From an uncultured Ellagibacter sp. (GTDB lineage Bacteria; Actinomycetota; Coriobacteriia; Coriobacteriales; Eggerthellaceae), in NCBI GenBank assembly GCA_934613165.1, contig CAKTSW010000116.1, forward strand, positions 1 through 5,510: a stretch of 5,510 bases of DNA. The letters run 5' to 3'. This document shows, one piece after another, positions 1 through 5,510 of this stretch (position 1 is its first letter; each line of letters starts with the position of its first letter). Under the pieces are notes generated by a model. The model was not told the DNA's origin. It did not search any database and worked only from the letters and a program-made list of their open reading frames with translations. A program made the position numbers and the translations under genes.

Positions 1-203
1 CGCGTGAACGCCGCAGCGACCTGCTCGTAGCGGTCCTTGTCGGCGGAATAGTAAACGTTGCACATGCTGCGGTCGAAGGAAACCTCGCACCCGGTGATGG
101 TGACGAGGTTGAGTTCGGGGTCGGAAATCTCGAAGAGCAGGATGCTCGCGATGACCTCGCGGGCCTGCTCGTTCACCTTGCGGCTCGATGAGTTCTGCTT
201 CAT
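1..203 (-). CDS. rbfA: 30S ribosome-binding factor RbfA (5' part, runs off left edge)
   Basis: RbfA binds the immature 30S ribosomal subunit near the 16S rRNA 5' helix and helps its late maturation, notably at low temperature. Only the first 67 codons are in the window. They read with typical family features: a basic start (MKQNSSSRKVNEQ), a helix ending in ASILLFEISDPEL (about residues 19-31), then a beta strand LVTITGCEVSFDR (33-45) and the conserved strand CNVYYSAD (48-55). The start is an ATG at 203 preceded, after 5 bases, by an ideal Shine-Dalgarno AAGGAGG (209-215). RbfA is normally about 115-130 aa, so roughly half is missing. It follows infB, as in many bacteria, but across a 210-base gap holding terminator- and promoter-like signals, so it may be partly transcribed on its own. 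The identification rests on the family pattern and the position after infB. Confidence 0.92.
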   Translation of the reverse strand, partial: MKQNSSSRKVNEQAREVIASILLFEISDPELNLVTITGCEVSFDRSMCNVYYSADKDRYEQVAAAFT

Positions 204-208
204 GGGTT

Positions 209-215
209 CCTCCTT
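209..215 (-). promoter_or_regulatory. Strong Shine-Dalgarno of rbfA
   Basis: AAGGAGG on the minus strand, 5 bases before the rbfA ATG. It is the strongest ribosome binding site in the window. An upstream CUCCU (226-230) could pair with its AGGAG core across an 11-base loop, with one further G-U pair, so it may be partly masked in the mRNA. The masking is inference; the site itself is clear. Confidence 0.85.
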
Positions 216-267
216 GGATCTTATTAGGAGAGGTACGTCCCGCCGAACATCCGGCGAGACACTGGTG

Positions 268-273
268 ATTATA
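268..273 (-). promoter_or_regulatory. Candidate -10 element (TATAAT) for rbfA
   Basis: A perfect TATAAT reads on the minus strand in the infB-rbfA gap, about 65 bases before the rbfA start. No recognisable -35 hexamer lies 16-18 bases upstream (that stretch is CCGCGG-like) and there is no TG extension, so this could be chance: it sits in the T-rich tail of a terminator-like hairpin. If active, transcription would start near 260 and give rbfA a leader of about 60 bases containing a CGCCG/CGGCG hairpin (241-256). Confidence 0.35.
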
Positions 274-303
274 AAAGAAGCGGAGGCCTTCCGCGGCGTC
301 CGC
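271..303 (-). terminator. Terminator-like hairpin between infB and rbfA
   Basis: On the minus strand, GCGGA (303-299) pairs with TCCGC (284-280). After a single C-C mismatch, GCC (297-295) pairs with GGC (288-286), closing a six-base loop. The stem is followed at once by TTCTTTTAT (279-271), as expected of an intrinsic terminator read from infB. The stem is short and mismatched and the T-run is interrupted by C, so termination may be partial. That would lower rbfA transcription relative to infB. It is the only stem-plus-T-tract arrangement in the gap. Confidence 0.5.
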
Positions 304-323
304 AAAGCGAGTTCCGCACGAGC

Positions 324-346
324 CGAACAGCCCACAGGGCTGTTCG
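324..346 (-). repeat. Perfect 10-bp inverted repeat, hairpin after infB
   Basis: CGAACAGCCC (324-333) and GGGCTGTTCG (337-346) are exact inverted copies around a three-base loop. As RNA this is a very stable hairpin 68 bases past the infB stop. No T-tract follows on the minus strand, so it is not a standard intrinsic terminator. It could protect the infB mRNA 3' end, mark a processing site, or be a protein-binding DNA palindrome. The pairing is seen directly; the role is unknown. Confidence 0.6.
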
Positions 347-413
347 CGCGAGCAGGACTGCCGAGCGACTGGACGTTGCAGAAGGTCTCCGCGAACGAAT
401 CGGTACTGCCAGG

Positions 414-3176
414 CTATTCCGTACGTTCGACTTCCTTGGTCACGTAGCCTTCGATGGTGTCGCCCACCTTGAGGTCCTGGTAACCCTTGATGCCGATGCC
501 GCATTCGTAACCCTGCTTCACGGACTTCACGTCGTCCTTGAAGCGACGGAGGCTTGCGATCTCGCCCTCGAAGATGACGGTGCCGTCGCGGACGATGCGT
601 ACCTTGTCCTCGCGGTGGATTTCGCCCTCGGTGATGTAGCAGCCGGCGATCGTACCGACCTTGGGCACCTTGAACGTCTCGCGGATCTCGGCGACGCCGG
701 TGTCCTCCTCGACGATGTCGGGCGACAGGAGGCCGACGCGCGCGGCGTTGATGTCCTCGATCGCCTGGTAGATGACGCGGTACAGGCGGATGTCGACCTT
801 TTCCTTCTCAGCCTGCTGCTTCGACTTGCCGGTCGGGCGCACGTTGAAGCCGATGATGATGGCGTCGGAGGCCGCTGCGAGCGTGACGTCGGTCTCGGTG
901 ATGCCGCCGACGGCCGAGTGCACGATGTTGATGCGCACCTCGGACTGGTCCATCTTCTCGAAGGCGTCGCGCAGAGCCTCGATGGAGCCCTGGACGTCCG
1001 CCTTGACGATGAGGTTGAGGTCGGTCTGCTTGCCCTTCTCGATGCGGTTGAACAGGTCGTCGAGGCTCATATGGGACTTGGTTTCCTGTTCGGCGAGGCG
1101 TGCGCGCAGCGCGCGCTCCTCGGCGAGCTTGCGGGCGTCGCGCTCGTCTTCGAACACGCGGAACTCGTCGCCCGCCGTGGGAACGCTGCTCAGGCCCAGG
1201 ATCTCGACCGGGTCGGCGGGACGTGCGGAGTCGACATGTTCGCCGCGCGGGTTGATGAGCGCGCGAACGCGGCCGTAGGACGTGCCCGCGACGACGGTGT
1301 CGCCGGGATGGAGCGTGCCGCGCTGGATGAGCACGGTCGCGACAGGGCCGCGGCCCTTGTCGAGGTTCGCCTCGATGACGAAGCCGGACGCGTCGGCGTC
1401 AGGGTTGGCCTTGAGCTCGAGCACGTCGGCCTGAAGCAGGATGGTTTCGAGCAGATCGTCGATGTGCAGCTTCTTCTTGGCCGAAACCTCAACGAACATG
1501 TTCTTGCCGCCCCACTCCTCGGGGATGACGCCGTGCTCGACGAGCTCCTGGCGAACGCGGTCGGGGTTGGCGCCGGGCTTGTCGATCTTGTTCACGGCGA
1601 CGACGATCGGCACGTCGGCGGCCTTCGCGTGGTTGATGGCCTCGATGGTCTGCGGCATGACGCCGTCGTCTGCGGCGACGACGAGCACGATGACGTCGGT
1701 CACCTGTGCGCCGCGGGCACGCATCGCGGTGAACGCCTCATGGCCCGGGGTGTCGATGAAGGTGATCTGACGGCCGTCGATGTTGACGACGGACGCGCCG
1801 ATGTGCTGGGTGATGCCGCCCGCTTCGCCCTCGGCGACGCCGGTGTGGCGGATCGCGTCGAGCAGCGATGTCTTGCCGTGGTCGACGTGACCCATGACGG
1901 TGACCACCGGCGGACGCGGCTTCAGATCTTCCTCGGAGTCGTGGTAGACGACCGCGTACTCTTCCTCGGGCGACACGACGCGCACCTTACGGCCCATGTC
2001 GTCGGCGATGAGGTCGATCAGGTCGTCGGACATGGACTGGGTGAGCGTGAGCACCTGGCCGAGCATGAACAGGCGCTTGATGACGTCGTTGGGCTGCACG
2101 CCGAGCAGCTCGGCGAACTTGGCGACCGTGGCGCCCTGCGGGATCTCGACGACGGAATCGTCGAGCACGAGCGTGGGGTCGAGGCCCTTCTGGATGGCCT
2201 CCATCTCCATGCGCTCGCGGGCTTCGGCCTCGCGCTTCTCCTTGCGCTTGCGGCGACGACCCTCGCCCTCATGCGAGTTCGCGGCGGCGACGGCGGCACG
2301 CGCCTCGGCGAGCACCTTGTCGCGCTGGAGCTTTTCAGCCTGGACGGCCATCTGGGCGTAACGGTCCTCGCCCTGGGGCTGCTGGTTCTCAAGCTCGGGA
2401 ACGACCTGCACGAAGTTGCTTCCGCGCTTGCCCTTCTTGCCGCGCTCGGGGCGGTTGTTGTTGCCGCGGGCGTTGCGGTTCTGCTTGGGATGGTTCTTCG
2501 CCTCGGCCTTCTCCGCGTCGATGCGCTGCTTCTCGGATTCGATCTGGGAGAGCAGCGAGCTGAAGTTCGAGGATTTCTTGGACGTGAGCACGGGGGCGGG
2601 GCCCTTGTGCGCATGCGCGGGTTTGGAAGACTTCTTGCCGCGGTTGCGCAGCGCCTCCTCGACCGCCTGCTTCTTGGCGACCTCGGCGGCCATCTTCTGT
2701 GCGCGGGCGCGGGCGCGGGCTTCGGCCTTCTCGCGCGCGACGCGTTCCTTCTCGGATTCGATCTGGCTCGCAAGGCCCTCGAAGCCGGTGCTCACCGGCG
2801 CCTTCTTGGGCTCGTGCGCGGTCTTCTTGGGGGCGTCGTCGGCCTTGCGGGCGTGTCCGCTGCGGCGGGCGCGCTCGACTTCGCGCTCAGCACGCTCCTT
2901 CTCGACGGCGGCGCGGCGCTCGGCCTCCTGCTCGGCCTTCTTGCGCTCGGCTTCCGCCTTGTCGGCGGCGAGCTTGCGAGCCTCCTCGTCGTCGATTTTG
3001 CCAGCACGCTGCTTGATCTCAGGCTCGAGGTTCTTGCGAACCTTCTCGACGGAGGCGTCGGAAAGCATGCTCGCATGACTTTTCGCCGGTATCTTCATAT
3101 CGTGCAACCGGTCGAGCAATTCCTTGCTCGTCATGTCGAACTCCTTCGCCAATTCATGTACTCGCATGCTGGCCAT
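414..3176 (-). CDS. infB: Translation initiation factor IF-2
   Basis: IF2 is the GTPase that brings fMet-tRNA to the 30S subunit and promotes subunit joining. At 920 aa this is a long-form IF2. Residues 4-54 form a first IF2_N domain ([18 protein letters not shown]) and about 55-345 a charged Lys/Glu/Ala/Arg linker. A second IF2_N domain (about 346-396) leads to the G domain with all five motifs: GHVDHGKT (429-436), GGITQHIG (453-460), DTPGHE with catalytic His479, NKID (529-532) and SAK (565-567). The beta-barrel domain II lies at about 595-690, domain III at about 715-800, and the C-terminal tRNA-binding barrel at about 825-915. I chose the ATG at 3176 because AGAGGAG sits 6 bases upstream. 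The reading frame stays open to an ATG at 3239, but that lies inside ylxR. A second ATG at 3167 (MRVHEL) is too far from the Shine-Dalgarno. Nothing essential appears lost. Confidence 0.97.
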   Translation of the reverse strand: MASMRVHELAKEFDMTSKELLDRLHDMKIPAKSHASMLSDASVEKVRKNLEPEIKQRAGKIDDEEARKLAADKAEAERKKAEQEAERRAAVEKERAEREVERARRSGHARKADDAPKKTAHEPKKAPVSTGFEGLASQIESEKERVAREKAEARARARAQKMAAEVAKKQAVEEALRNRGKKSSKPAHAHKGPAPVLTSKKSSNFSSLLSQIESEKQRIDAEKAEAKNHPKQNRNARGNNNRPERGKKGKRGSNFVQVVPELENQQPQGEDRYAQMAVQAEKLQRDKVLAEARAAVAAANSHEGEGRRRKRKEKREAEARERMEMEAIQKGLDPTLVLDDSVVEIPQGATVAKFAELLGVQPNDVIKRLFMLGQVLTLTQSMSDDLIDLIADDMGRKVRVVSPEEEYAVVYHDSEEDLKPRPPVVTVMGHVDHGKTSLLDAIRHTGVAEGEAGGITQHIGASVVNIDGRQITFIDTPGHEAFTAMRARGAQVTDVIVLVVAADDGVMPQTIEAINHAKAADVPIVVAVNKIDKPGANPDRVRQELVEHGVIPEEWGGKNMFVEVSAKKKLHIDDLLETILLQADVLELKANPDADASGFVIEANLDKGRGPVATVLIQRGTLHPGDTVVAGTSYGRVRALINPRGEHVDSARPADPVEILGLSSVPTAGDEFRVFEDERDARKLAEERALRARLAEQETKSHMSLDDLFNRIEKGKQTDLNLIVKADVQGSIEALRDAFEKMDQSEVRINIVHSAVGGITETDVTLAAASDAIIIGFNVRPTGKSKQQAEKEKVDIRLYRVIYQAIEDINAARVGLLSPDIVEEDTGVAEIRETFKVPKVGTIAGCYITEGEIHREDKVRIVRDGTVIFEGEIASLRRFKDDVKSVKQGYECGIGIKGYQDLKVGDTIEGYVTKEVERTE
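2490..2783 (-). repeat. Duplicated charged module in the IF2 linker
   Basis: IF2 residues 132-157 and 204-229 align as two copies of one segment. Each has a Phe-x-x-Leu start, the identical core SQIESEK, then R-x-x-x-EKAEA. At DNA level both share an exact 19-base stretch, CTTCTCGGATTCGATCTGG on the plus strand, at 2529-2547 and 2748-2766. The copies are 72 residues apart and separated by basic, Pro/Ala-rich sequence. This points to an internal duplication in a fast-evolving, probably largely helical or disordered linker. Confidence 0.75.
2701..2718. repeat. Tandem hexamer GCGCGG x3 in infB
   Basis: Three perfect head-to-tail copies of GCGCGG lie in the linker part of infB and encode alternating Ala-Arg on the minus strand (around residues 153-159). 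A six-base unit keeps the frame if copies are gained or lost, so the site could vary in length between strains. Confidence 0.7.
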
Positions 3177-3182
3177 GTACCA

Positions 3183-3189
3183 CTCCTCT
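3183..3189 (-). promoter_or_regulatory. Shine-Dalgarno that fixes the infB start
   Basis: AGAGGAG on the minus strand lies 6 bases before the ATG at 3176 and within the 19-base gap after the ylxR stop. Its spacing favours the start Met-Ala-Ser-Met-Arg-Val over the ATG at 3239 (inside ylxR) and the ATG at 3167 (15 bases from the site). Confidence 0.8.
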
Positions 3190-3195
3190 AATTCT

Positions 3196-3486
3196 TTACC
3201 GACGCCCCAGGCTCGTGTCGCGAGACACCTCGCCGGCAATGCGCTCTAAATCTTGTTCGCCGAGCTTGGTGCGAAGCGCTCGGTCGAGTTTTCCTGTCTT
3301 GCGTGCAGCCGCGAAGCAGTCTGGCGAGCAGACGTACGCCCCGCGCCCCGGGGCACGCCCCGTTGCGTCGTACGAGACAACACCGGAAGGCGAGCGCACG
3401 ATGCGGAGGAACGCGCCCTTGGCGTCGGTTGCGCCGCAGGCGATGCAGGTGCGCTGCTTCTTTTTGGTCGGTGCCGTTTGAACCAT
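3196..3486 (-). CDS. ylxR: YlxR/RnpM family RNA-binding protein (DUF448)
   Basis: This is a small basic protein of 96 aa in the YlxR (DUF448) family. The Bacillus subtilis member has been reported to bind and modulate RNase P (name RnpM); the same role here is inference. Family marks are clear: RTCIACG at 12-18, LRIVRSPSG at 27-35, the signature DATGRAPGRGAYVC at 40-53, and Cys57. Four cysteines (C14, C17, C53, C57) form two close pairs that could bind a metal. The start ATG at 3486 has a weaker AGGGG 7 bases upstream, and it lies 24 bases past the nusA stop and 19 bases before infB. The ylxR position between nusA and infB is conserved in many bacteria. No ylxQ follows it here. The last ten or so residues (EVSRDTSLGRR) extend slightly past the conserved core. 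Confidence 0.93.
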   Translation of the reverse strand: MVQTAPTKKKQRTCIACGATDAKGAFLRIVRSPSGVVSYDATGRAPGRGAYVCSPDCFAAARKTGKLDRALRTKLGEQDLERIAGEVSRDTSLGRR

Positions 3487-3510
3487 TGTAATTCCCCTAC
3501 GCCGCGCTGT

Positions 3511-4725
3511 TTAGCGTTCGTCTTCGAAATCGGCATGAATGCCGCAGAAACGGCTGCCGGGACGGGCGTGGTTGCGGCAGCGGTTGCCGTCCTCGTCCTC
3601 GTAGGCGCACAGGCGCTCTTCGTCCTCGAAGTCGTCCTCGTCGATGAGCACGTTCTCCGTCGGCAAAGGCGCGCCGGCGAAGCTTGCGCTCTTGATGTCG
3701 ATGTGCCAGCCGGTGAGACGCGCGGCGAGGCGGGCGTTCTGGCCCTCCTTGCCGATCGCGAGCGAGAGCTGGTCGTCGGGCACGATGACGGTCGCGTAGT
3801 TGTTTTCCTCGTCGATGGTGACCTTGGTGACCTTGGCCGGCGACAAGGCGTTCGCGACGTAGACCGCCGGGTTCTCGTTCCACTGGATGACGTCGACGCG
3901 CTCGTTGCGCAGCTCCTCGACGACCATGCGCACGCGGCTGCCCTTGGGACCGACGCAGGCGCCGACCGGGTCGAGGCCGGGCTCGCGCGACGCGACGGCG
4001 ACCTTGGAGCGGGCGCCGGGCTCACGGGCGATCGACTTGATCTCGACCACGCCGTCGTAGATTTCAGGCACTTCGATCTCGAAGAGGCGACGGATGAGGT
4101 CGGGGTGCGTACGAGACACGATGATGGACGGGCGCGCCTGGTCGCCACGCATCTTGGGCACGTCGATGGCGGGGTCGCGCACGTCGATGATCAGCACCTT
4201 CAGGCGCTGGTTGTGGCGGTATCGCTCGTTGTTGGGGCGCTCGTTGCGCTCGTTGGGGTAGCGCTTGAGGTCGTAGTGCGGAAGCTCGGCCTCCACGCCG
4301 TCGCGGATCTTGATGATCGTGAAGTCAGGGGTGCCCTGGAGCACGGTGCCGGTGACGAGGTCGCCGACGCGGTTGGAGAACTCCTGGTAGATGGACTGGC
4401 GCCCCGCCTCGCGGACGATGGTGGAGATGACGCTCTTGGCGTTCTGCGCGGCGATGCGGCTCACGTCGTCGGGCGTGACGTCGCGCTCGGTGTACTCGGC
4501 GTACTCCCCCGTCTCCGGGTCGGGCTCGCCGACCGGAACGAGCTCGTACACGTAGATCTTGCCGGTCTGGCGATCGATCGTGACGCGGGCGTCCCATTCG
4601 AGGTCCAAGATGTGCTGATAGCTTTTCGCGAGCGATGCCTCCAAGCGTTCGATCAGGTAAAACTCGTCGATCTTACGTTCATGGGCAAGCGCCTGCAGCG
4701 CTTCGATCAATTCAGAGCTAGCCAC
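3511..4725 (-). CDS. nusA: Transcription termination/antitermination protein NusA
   Basis: NusA binds RNA polymerase and nascent RNA and controls pausing, termination and antitermination. Domains in order: polymerase-binding N-terminal domain (about 1-115, starting [17 protein letters not shown]); S1 RNA-binding domain (about 120-184, [11 protein letters not shown]); KH1 (about 195-275, with GPKG at 259-262 after [12 protein letters not shown]); and KH2 (about 285-346, with GKEG at 325-328 in [19 protein letters not shown]). An acidic stretch (361-370) then leads to a Cys/His-rich tail at 373-397. There are no acidic-repeat domains of the E. coli kind. At 404 aa it is longer than many actinobacterial NusA proteins because of that tail and an Asn-Glu-Arg-rich insertion in S1 (158-168). 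The start is GTG at 4725, 9 bases after AAAGGAAG and 18 bases after the rimP stop, so translation is probably coupled. The family assignment is certain; the function of the tail is unknown. Confidence 0.97.
   Translation of the reverse strand: MASSELIEALQALAHERKIDEFYLIERLEASLAKSYQHILDLEWDARVTIDRQTGKIYVYELVPVGEPDPETGEYAEYTERDVTPDDVSRIAAQNAKSVISTIVREAGRQSIYQEFSNRVGDLVTGTVLQGTPDFTIIKIRDGVEAELPHYDLKRYPNERNERPNNERYRHNQRLKVLIIDVRDPAIDVPKMRGDQARPSIIVSRTHPDLIRRLFEIEVPEIYDGVVEIKSIAREPGARSKVAVASREPGLDPVGACVGPKGSRVRMVVEELRNERVDVIQWNENPAVYVANALSPAKVTKVTIDEENNYATVIVPDDQLSLAIGKEGQNARLAARLTGWHIDIKSASFAGAPLPTENVLIDEDDFEDEERLCAYEDEDGNRCRNHARPGSRFCGIHADFEDER
3535..3609 (-). other. Zinc-finger-like Cys/His tail of NusA
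   Basis: NusA residues 373-397 carry the spacing C-x9-C-x2-H-x7-C-x2-H (C373, C383, H386, C394, H397), with Gly380 before the second Cys and Pro-Gly-Ser before the third. This resembles small Cys/His metal-binding motifs found at the ends of other proteins. The ligands are visible in the sequence; zinc binding and nucleic-acid contact are inference. The motif ends seven residues before the stop and follows an Asp/Glu-rich linker. Confidence 0.7.
4223..4255. repeat. Three copies of a 9-base repeat inside nusA S1 domain
   Basis: CGCTCGTTG on the plus strand occurs at 4223-4231, 4238-4246 and 4247-4255; the last two are directly adjacent. On the coding strand each copy gives Asn-Glu-Arg, producing the run [11 protein letters not shown] at residues 158-168. 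It falls where ordinary NusA S1 domains have a shorter loop, so it looks like a small in-frame expansion of about ten residues. Confidence 0.8.
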
Positions 4726-4734
4726 GTCTGGTCG

Positions 4735-4742
4735 CTTCCTTT
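4735..4742 (-). promoter_or_regulatory. Shine-Dalgarno supporting the GTG start of nusA
   Basis: AAAGGAAG on the minus strand begins two bases past the rimP stop codon and lies 9 bases before the nusA GTG at 4725. It supports this GTG as the true start, since no ATG precedes the conserved [10 protein letters not shown] sequence in the gap. Confidence 0.7.
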
Positions 4743-4743
4743 C

Positions 4744-5214
4744 CTAGCTGAAGTCCACGGTGCCCACAAGATGGGCACGCTTGATGTTCGAATATGCGAT
4801 GGCGATGCGTTTCCCATCGACAATGAGGACGACGTCGTCGCCTTCCGCCCCCTCGAGAGTCCCGGAAAACGAGCTTCTCCCGTCGATCGGGGCCGAGGTC
4901 TTCACAACCGCCTCTTCGCCCGCGAAACGCTGGAAATGCTCCATTGTGCGAAGCGGGCGGTCGATGCCGGGCGAGGACACCTCGAGCATGTAGGCTCCGG
5001 GGAACGGGTCGATCTCGTCCATGATGCGGTTGATCCACGACTGGGCGCTTGCGAGCTCGTCGAAGCTCACTCCCTCTTCGGTGTCGATGAACACGCGGAT
5101 GGTCGGAGCCTTCTTGGACCCCATGATCTCGAGCGAGACGATTTCCACGCCTTCCTGCTCGGCATGCGGTGCAAGCGCGTCGAGCAGCTTCTGCTCTTTG
5201 GCGGTGAGCATCAT
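4744..5214 (-). CDS. rimP: Ribosome maturation factor RimP
   Basis: RimP helps assemble the 30S subunit, acting with the head-domain proteins. The product has 156 aa, the normal family length. The N-terminal alpha/beta domain (about 5-85) includes GVEIVSLEIMG (22-32), APTIRVFIDTEEGVS (36-50) and the family signature YMLEVSSPGIDRPLRT (75-90). The C-terminal SH3-like barrel (about 95-152) includes FSGTLEGAEGDDVVL (116-130). I placed the start at the ATG at 5214, followed at once by a second ATG at 5211. A purine-rich run with AAAGGG (5223-5228) lies 8 bases upstream. The frame stays open to an ATG at 5334, but those 40 extra residues do not look like RimP and lack a ribosome site. A third candidate at 5244 also lacks one. 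rimP leads the operon and its stop is 18 bases before nusA. Confidence 0.95.
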   Translation of the reverse strand: MMLTAKEQKLLDALAPHAEQEGVEIVSLEIMGSKKAPTIRVFIDTEEGVSFDELASAQSWINRIMDEIDPFPGAYMLEVSSPGIDRPLRTMEHFQRFAGEEAVVKTSAPIDGRSSFSGTLEGAEGDDVVLIVDGKRIAIAYSNIKRAHLVGTVDFS

Positions 5215-5280
5215 GCCCCCTTCCCTTTGCCGAAACCTTGACATTCGCGGCGCTTCGCGCGTTTTTACCCCAACATACAA

Positions 5281-5306
5281 AGAAAGCGGGAACAAGCCCA
5301 CTTTCT
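5281..5306 (-). promoter_or_regulatory. Leader hairpin upstream of rimP, possible attenuator
   Basis: On the minus strand AGAAAGTGGG (5306-5297) pairs with CCCGCTTTCT (5290-5281) around a six-base loop. Nine pairs are Watson-Crick and one is G-U. The same position is a C-A mismatch if read as plus-strand RNA, so the full stem forms only in the operon transcript. TTGTATGTT follows, a moderately T-rich tract, so the element could act as an attenuator, or simply be a structured leader. It lies 67 bases before the rimP start. Confidence 0.5.
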
Positions 5307-5351
5307 CAGCAATCGAAAGTATGTAACGCGCCATCGCGCACAGTGCTAATA

Positions 5352-5360
5352 CTTATACCA
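5352..5360 (-). promoter_or_regulatory. Candidate extended -10 promoter of the rimP-nusA operon
   Basis: TGG directly followed by TATAAG reads on the minus strand (5360-5352), matching an extended -10 (TG-n-TATAAT, one mismatch). No good -35 hexamer lies 16-18 bases upstream, where the sequence is GGCGCC-like; extended -10 promoters can work without one. Transcription would start near 5344-5347, giving a leader of about 130 bases. It is the best promoter-like site I see upstream of rimP. Confidence 0.5.
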
Positions 5361-5395
5361 TATCGAGCGGCTCGGGCGCCAGTCTCTTCGAAACA

Positions 5396-5433
5396 AGGCG
5401 CAAGTTCACCACAATATGCGGTAGACGGCGCCT
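5396..5433 (-). terminator. Candidate terminator after the upstream gene
   Basis: Two nested stems read on the minus strand. The outer one pairs AGGCGC (5433-5428) with GCGCCT (5401-5396). The inner one pairs ACCGCA (5422-5417) with TGTGGT (5413-5408) around a three-base loop, including a G-U pair that exists only in minus-strand RNA. TGTTTC follows the outer stem, a weak T-tract. It lies 10 bases past the stop of the upstream gene and before the candidate rimP promoter, where a terminator would be expected. Confidence 0.4.
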
Positions 5434-5442
5434 GCGAAGAAC

Positions 5443-5510
5443 CTATTCCCAGAACCGGACCTCGCATTCGAGCTCGACGCCGGAATGCGCGAGGACGCGC
5501 TTTCTCACCT
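5443..5510 (-). CDS. 3' end of a gene, probably UDP-N-acetylmuramate dehydrogenase MurB
   Basis: Only the last 21 codons and the TAG stop (5445-5443) are in the window. They read VRKRVLAHSGVELECEVRFW plus a final Glu, in a frame rich in G/C third positions. MurB, the FAD enzyme that reduces UDP-GlcNAc-enolpyruvate in peptidoglycan synthesis, typically ends with V-x-x-x-V, a few residues, GV-x-LE-x-EV-R and one or two more residues. The match is good but short, so the family call is tentative and another protein with a similar end is possible. The gene runs the same way as the operon, with 228 bases between its stop and rimP. Confidence 0.5.
   Translation of the reverse strand, partial: VRKRVLAHSGVELECEVRFWE

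Noticed and set aside
58..447. A 129-codon open frame on the plus strand over rbfA and the infB-rbfA gap
   Set aside because: It crosses the certain rbfA start in antisense, ends inside infB and has no family features.
615..3191. An 858-codon open frame on the plus strand, opposite infB
   Set aside because: It is an antisense shadow of infB. The translation is dominated by Leu, Val, Asp, Gly and Ala in the way expected from reading GC-rich codons backwards, shows no domain, and infB is certain on the other strand.
3177..3239. A 21-residue N-terminal extension of IF2 starting at the ATG at 3239
   Set aside because: It would overlap the end of ylxR by 44 bases and does not resemble IF2, while a good Shine-Dalgarno precedes the ATG at 3176.
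3253..5241. A 662-codon open frame on the plus strand, opposite ylxR, nusA and rimP
   Set aside because: It spans three well-supported genes and their gaps in antisense. Its composition is the same reverse-codon artefact and it has no recognisable motif.
5215..5334. A 40-residue N-terminal extension of RimP starting at 5334
   Set aside because: It has no ribosome site, runs through the leader hairpin, does not resemble RimP, and would make the protein about 40 residues longer than the family norm.
5215..5442. A tRNA or other structured RNA gene upstream of rimP, as metY in E. coli
   Set aside because: No cloverleaf, T-arm GTTC-type signature or CCA end could be found on either strand; only the short hairpins listed are visible.
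1..5510. A new multi-gene system, mobile element or CRISPR array
   Set aside because: Every open region of length is accounted for by the conserved operon, and there are no transposase motifs, regularly spaced repeats or insertion ends.

Overview
The window is a dense, high-GC stretch of bacterial chromosome. It holds one transcription/translation operon, entirely on the minus strand, in the order rimP, nusA, ylxR (rnpM), infB, rbfA. This is the widely conserved NusA/IF2 operon. The codon use (strong G/C at third positions) and the look of the proteins suggest a high-GC actinobacterium. Coriobacteriia (Eggerthella-like) is my best guess, but that is inference from general resemblance, not a search. 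There is no ylxQ (L7Ae-like) gene between ylxR and infB, unlike the Bacillus version of the operon.

Layout, read in the direction of transcription (right to left): at 5443-5510 lies the 3' tip of an upstream gene whose last 21 residues look like a MurB C-terminus. A 228-base gap follows (5215-5442). It holds a candidate two-tier terminator hairpin, a candidate extended -10 promoter (TGG then TATAAG), and a rimP leader hairpin whose G-U pair forms only in minus-strand RNA. rimP (156 aa), nusA (404 aa, GTG start), ylxR (96 aa) and infB (920 aa) then follow with gaps of only 18, 24 and 19 bases, so they are almost certainly co-transcribed. A 210-base gap (204-413) separates infB from rbfA. It holds a perfect 10-bp hairpin, a terminator-like hairpin with a T-rich tail, a consensus TATAAT overlapping that tail, and a strong Shine-Dalgarno sequence. 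rbfA runs off the left edge after 67 complete codons.

The genes share one theme. RimP and RbfA mature the 30S subunit, NusA controls RNA polymerase pausing, termination and antitermination, YlxR is a small RNA-binding protein linked to RNase P in Bacillus, and IF2 delivers initiator tRNA. No mobile element, CRISPR array, tRNA or unknown multi-gene system is visible. The unusual points lie inside conserved genes and in the gaps: a Cys/His zinc-finger-like tail on NusA, an Asn-Glu-Arg repeat insertion in its S1 domain, a duplicated charged module in the IF2 linker, and possible separate expression control of rbfA.
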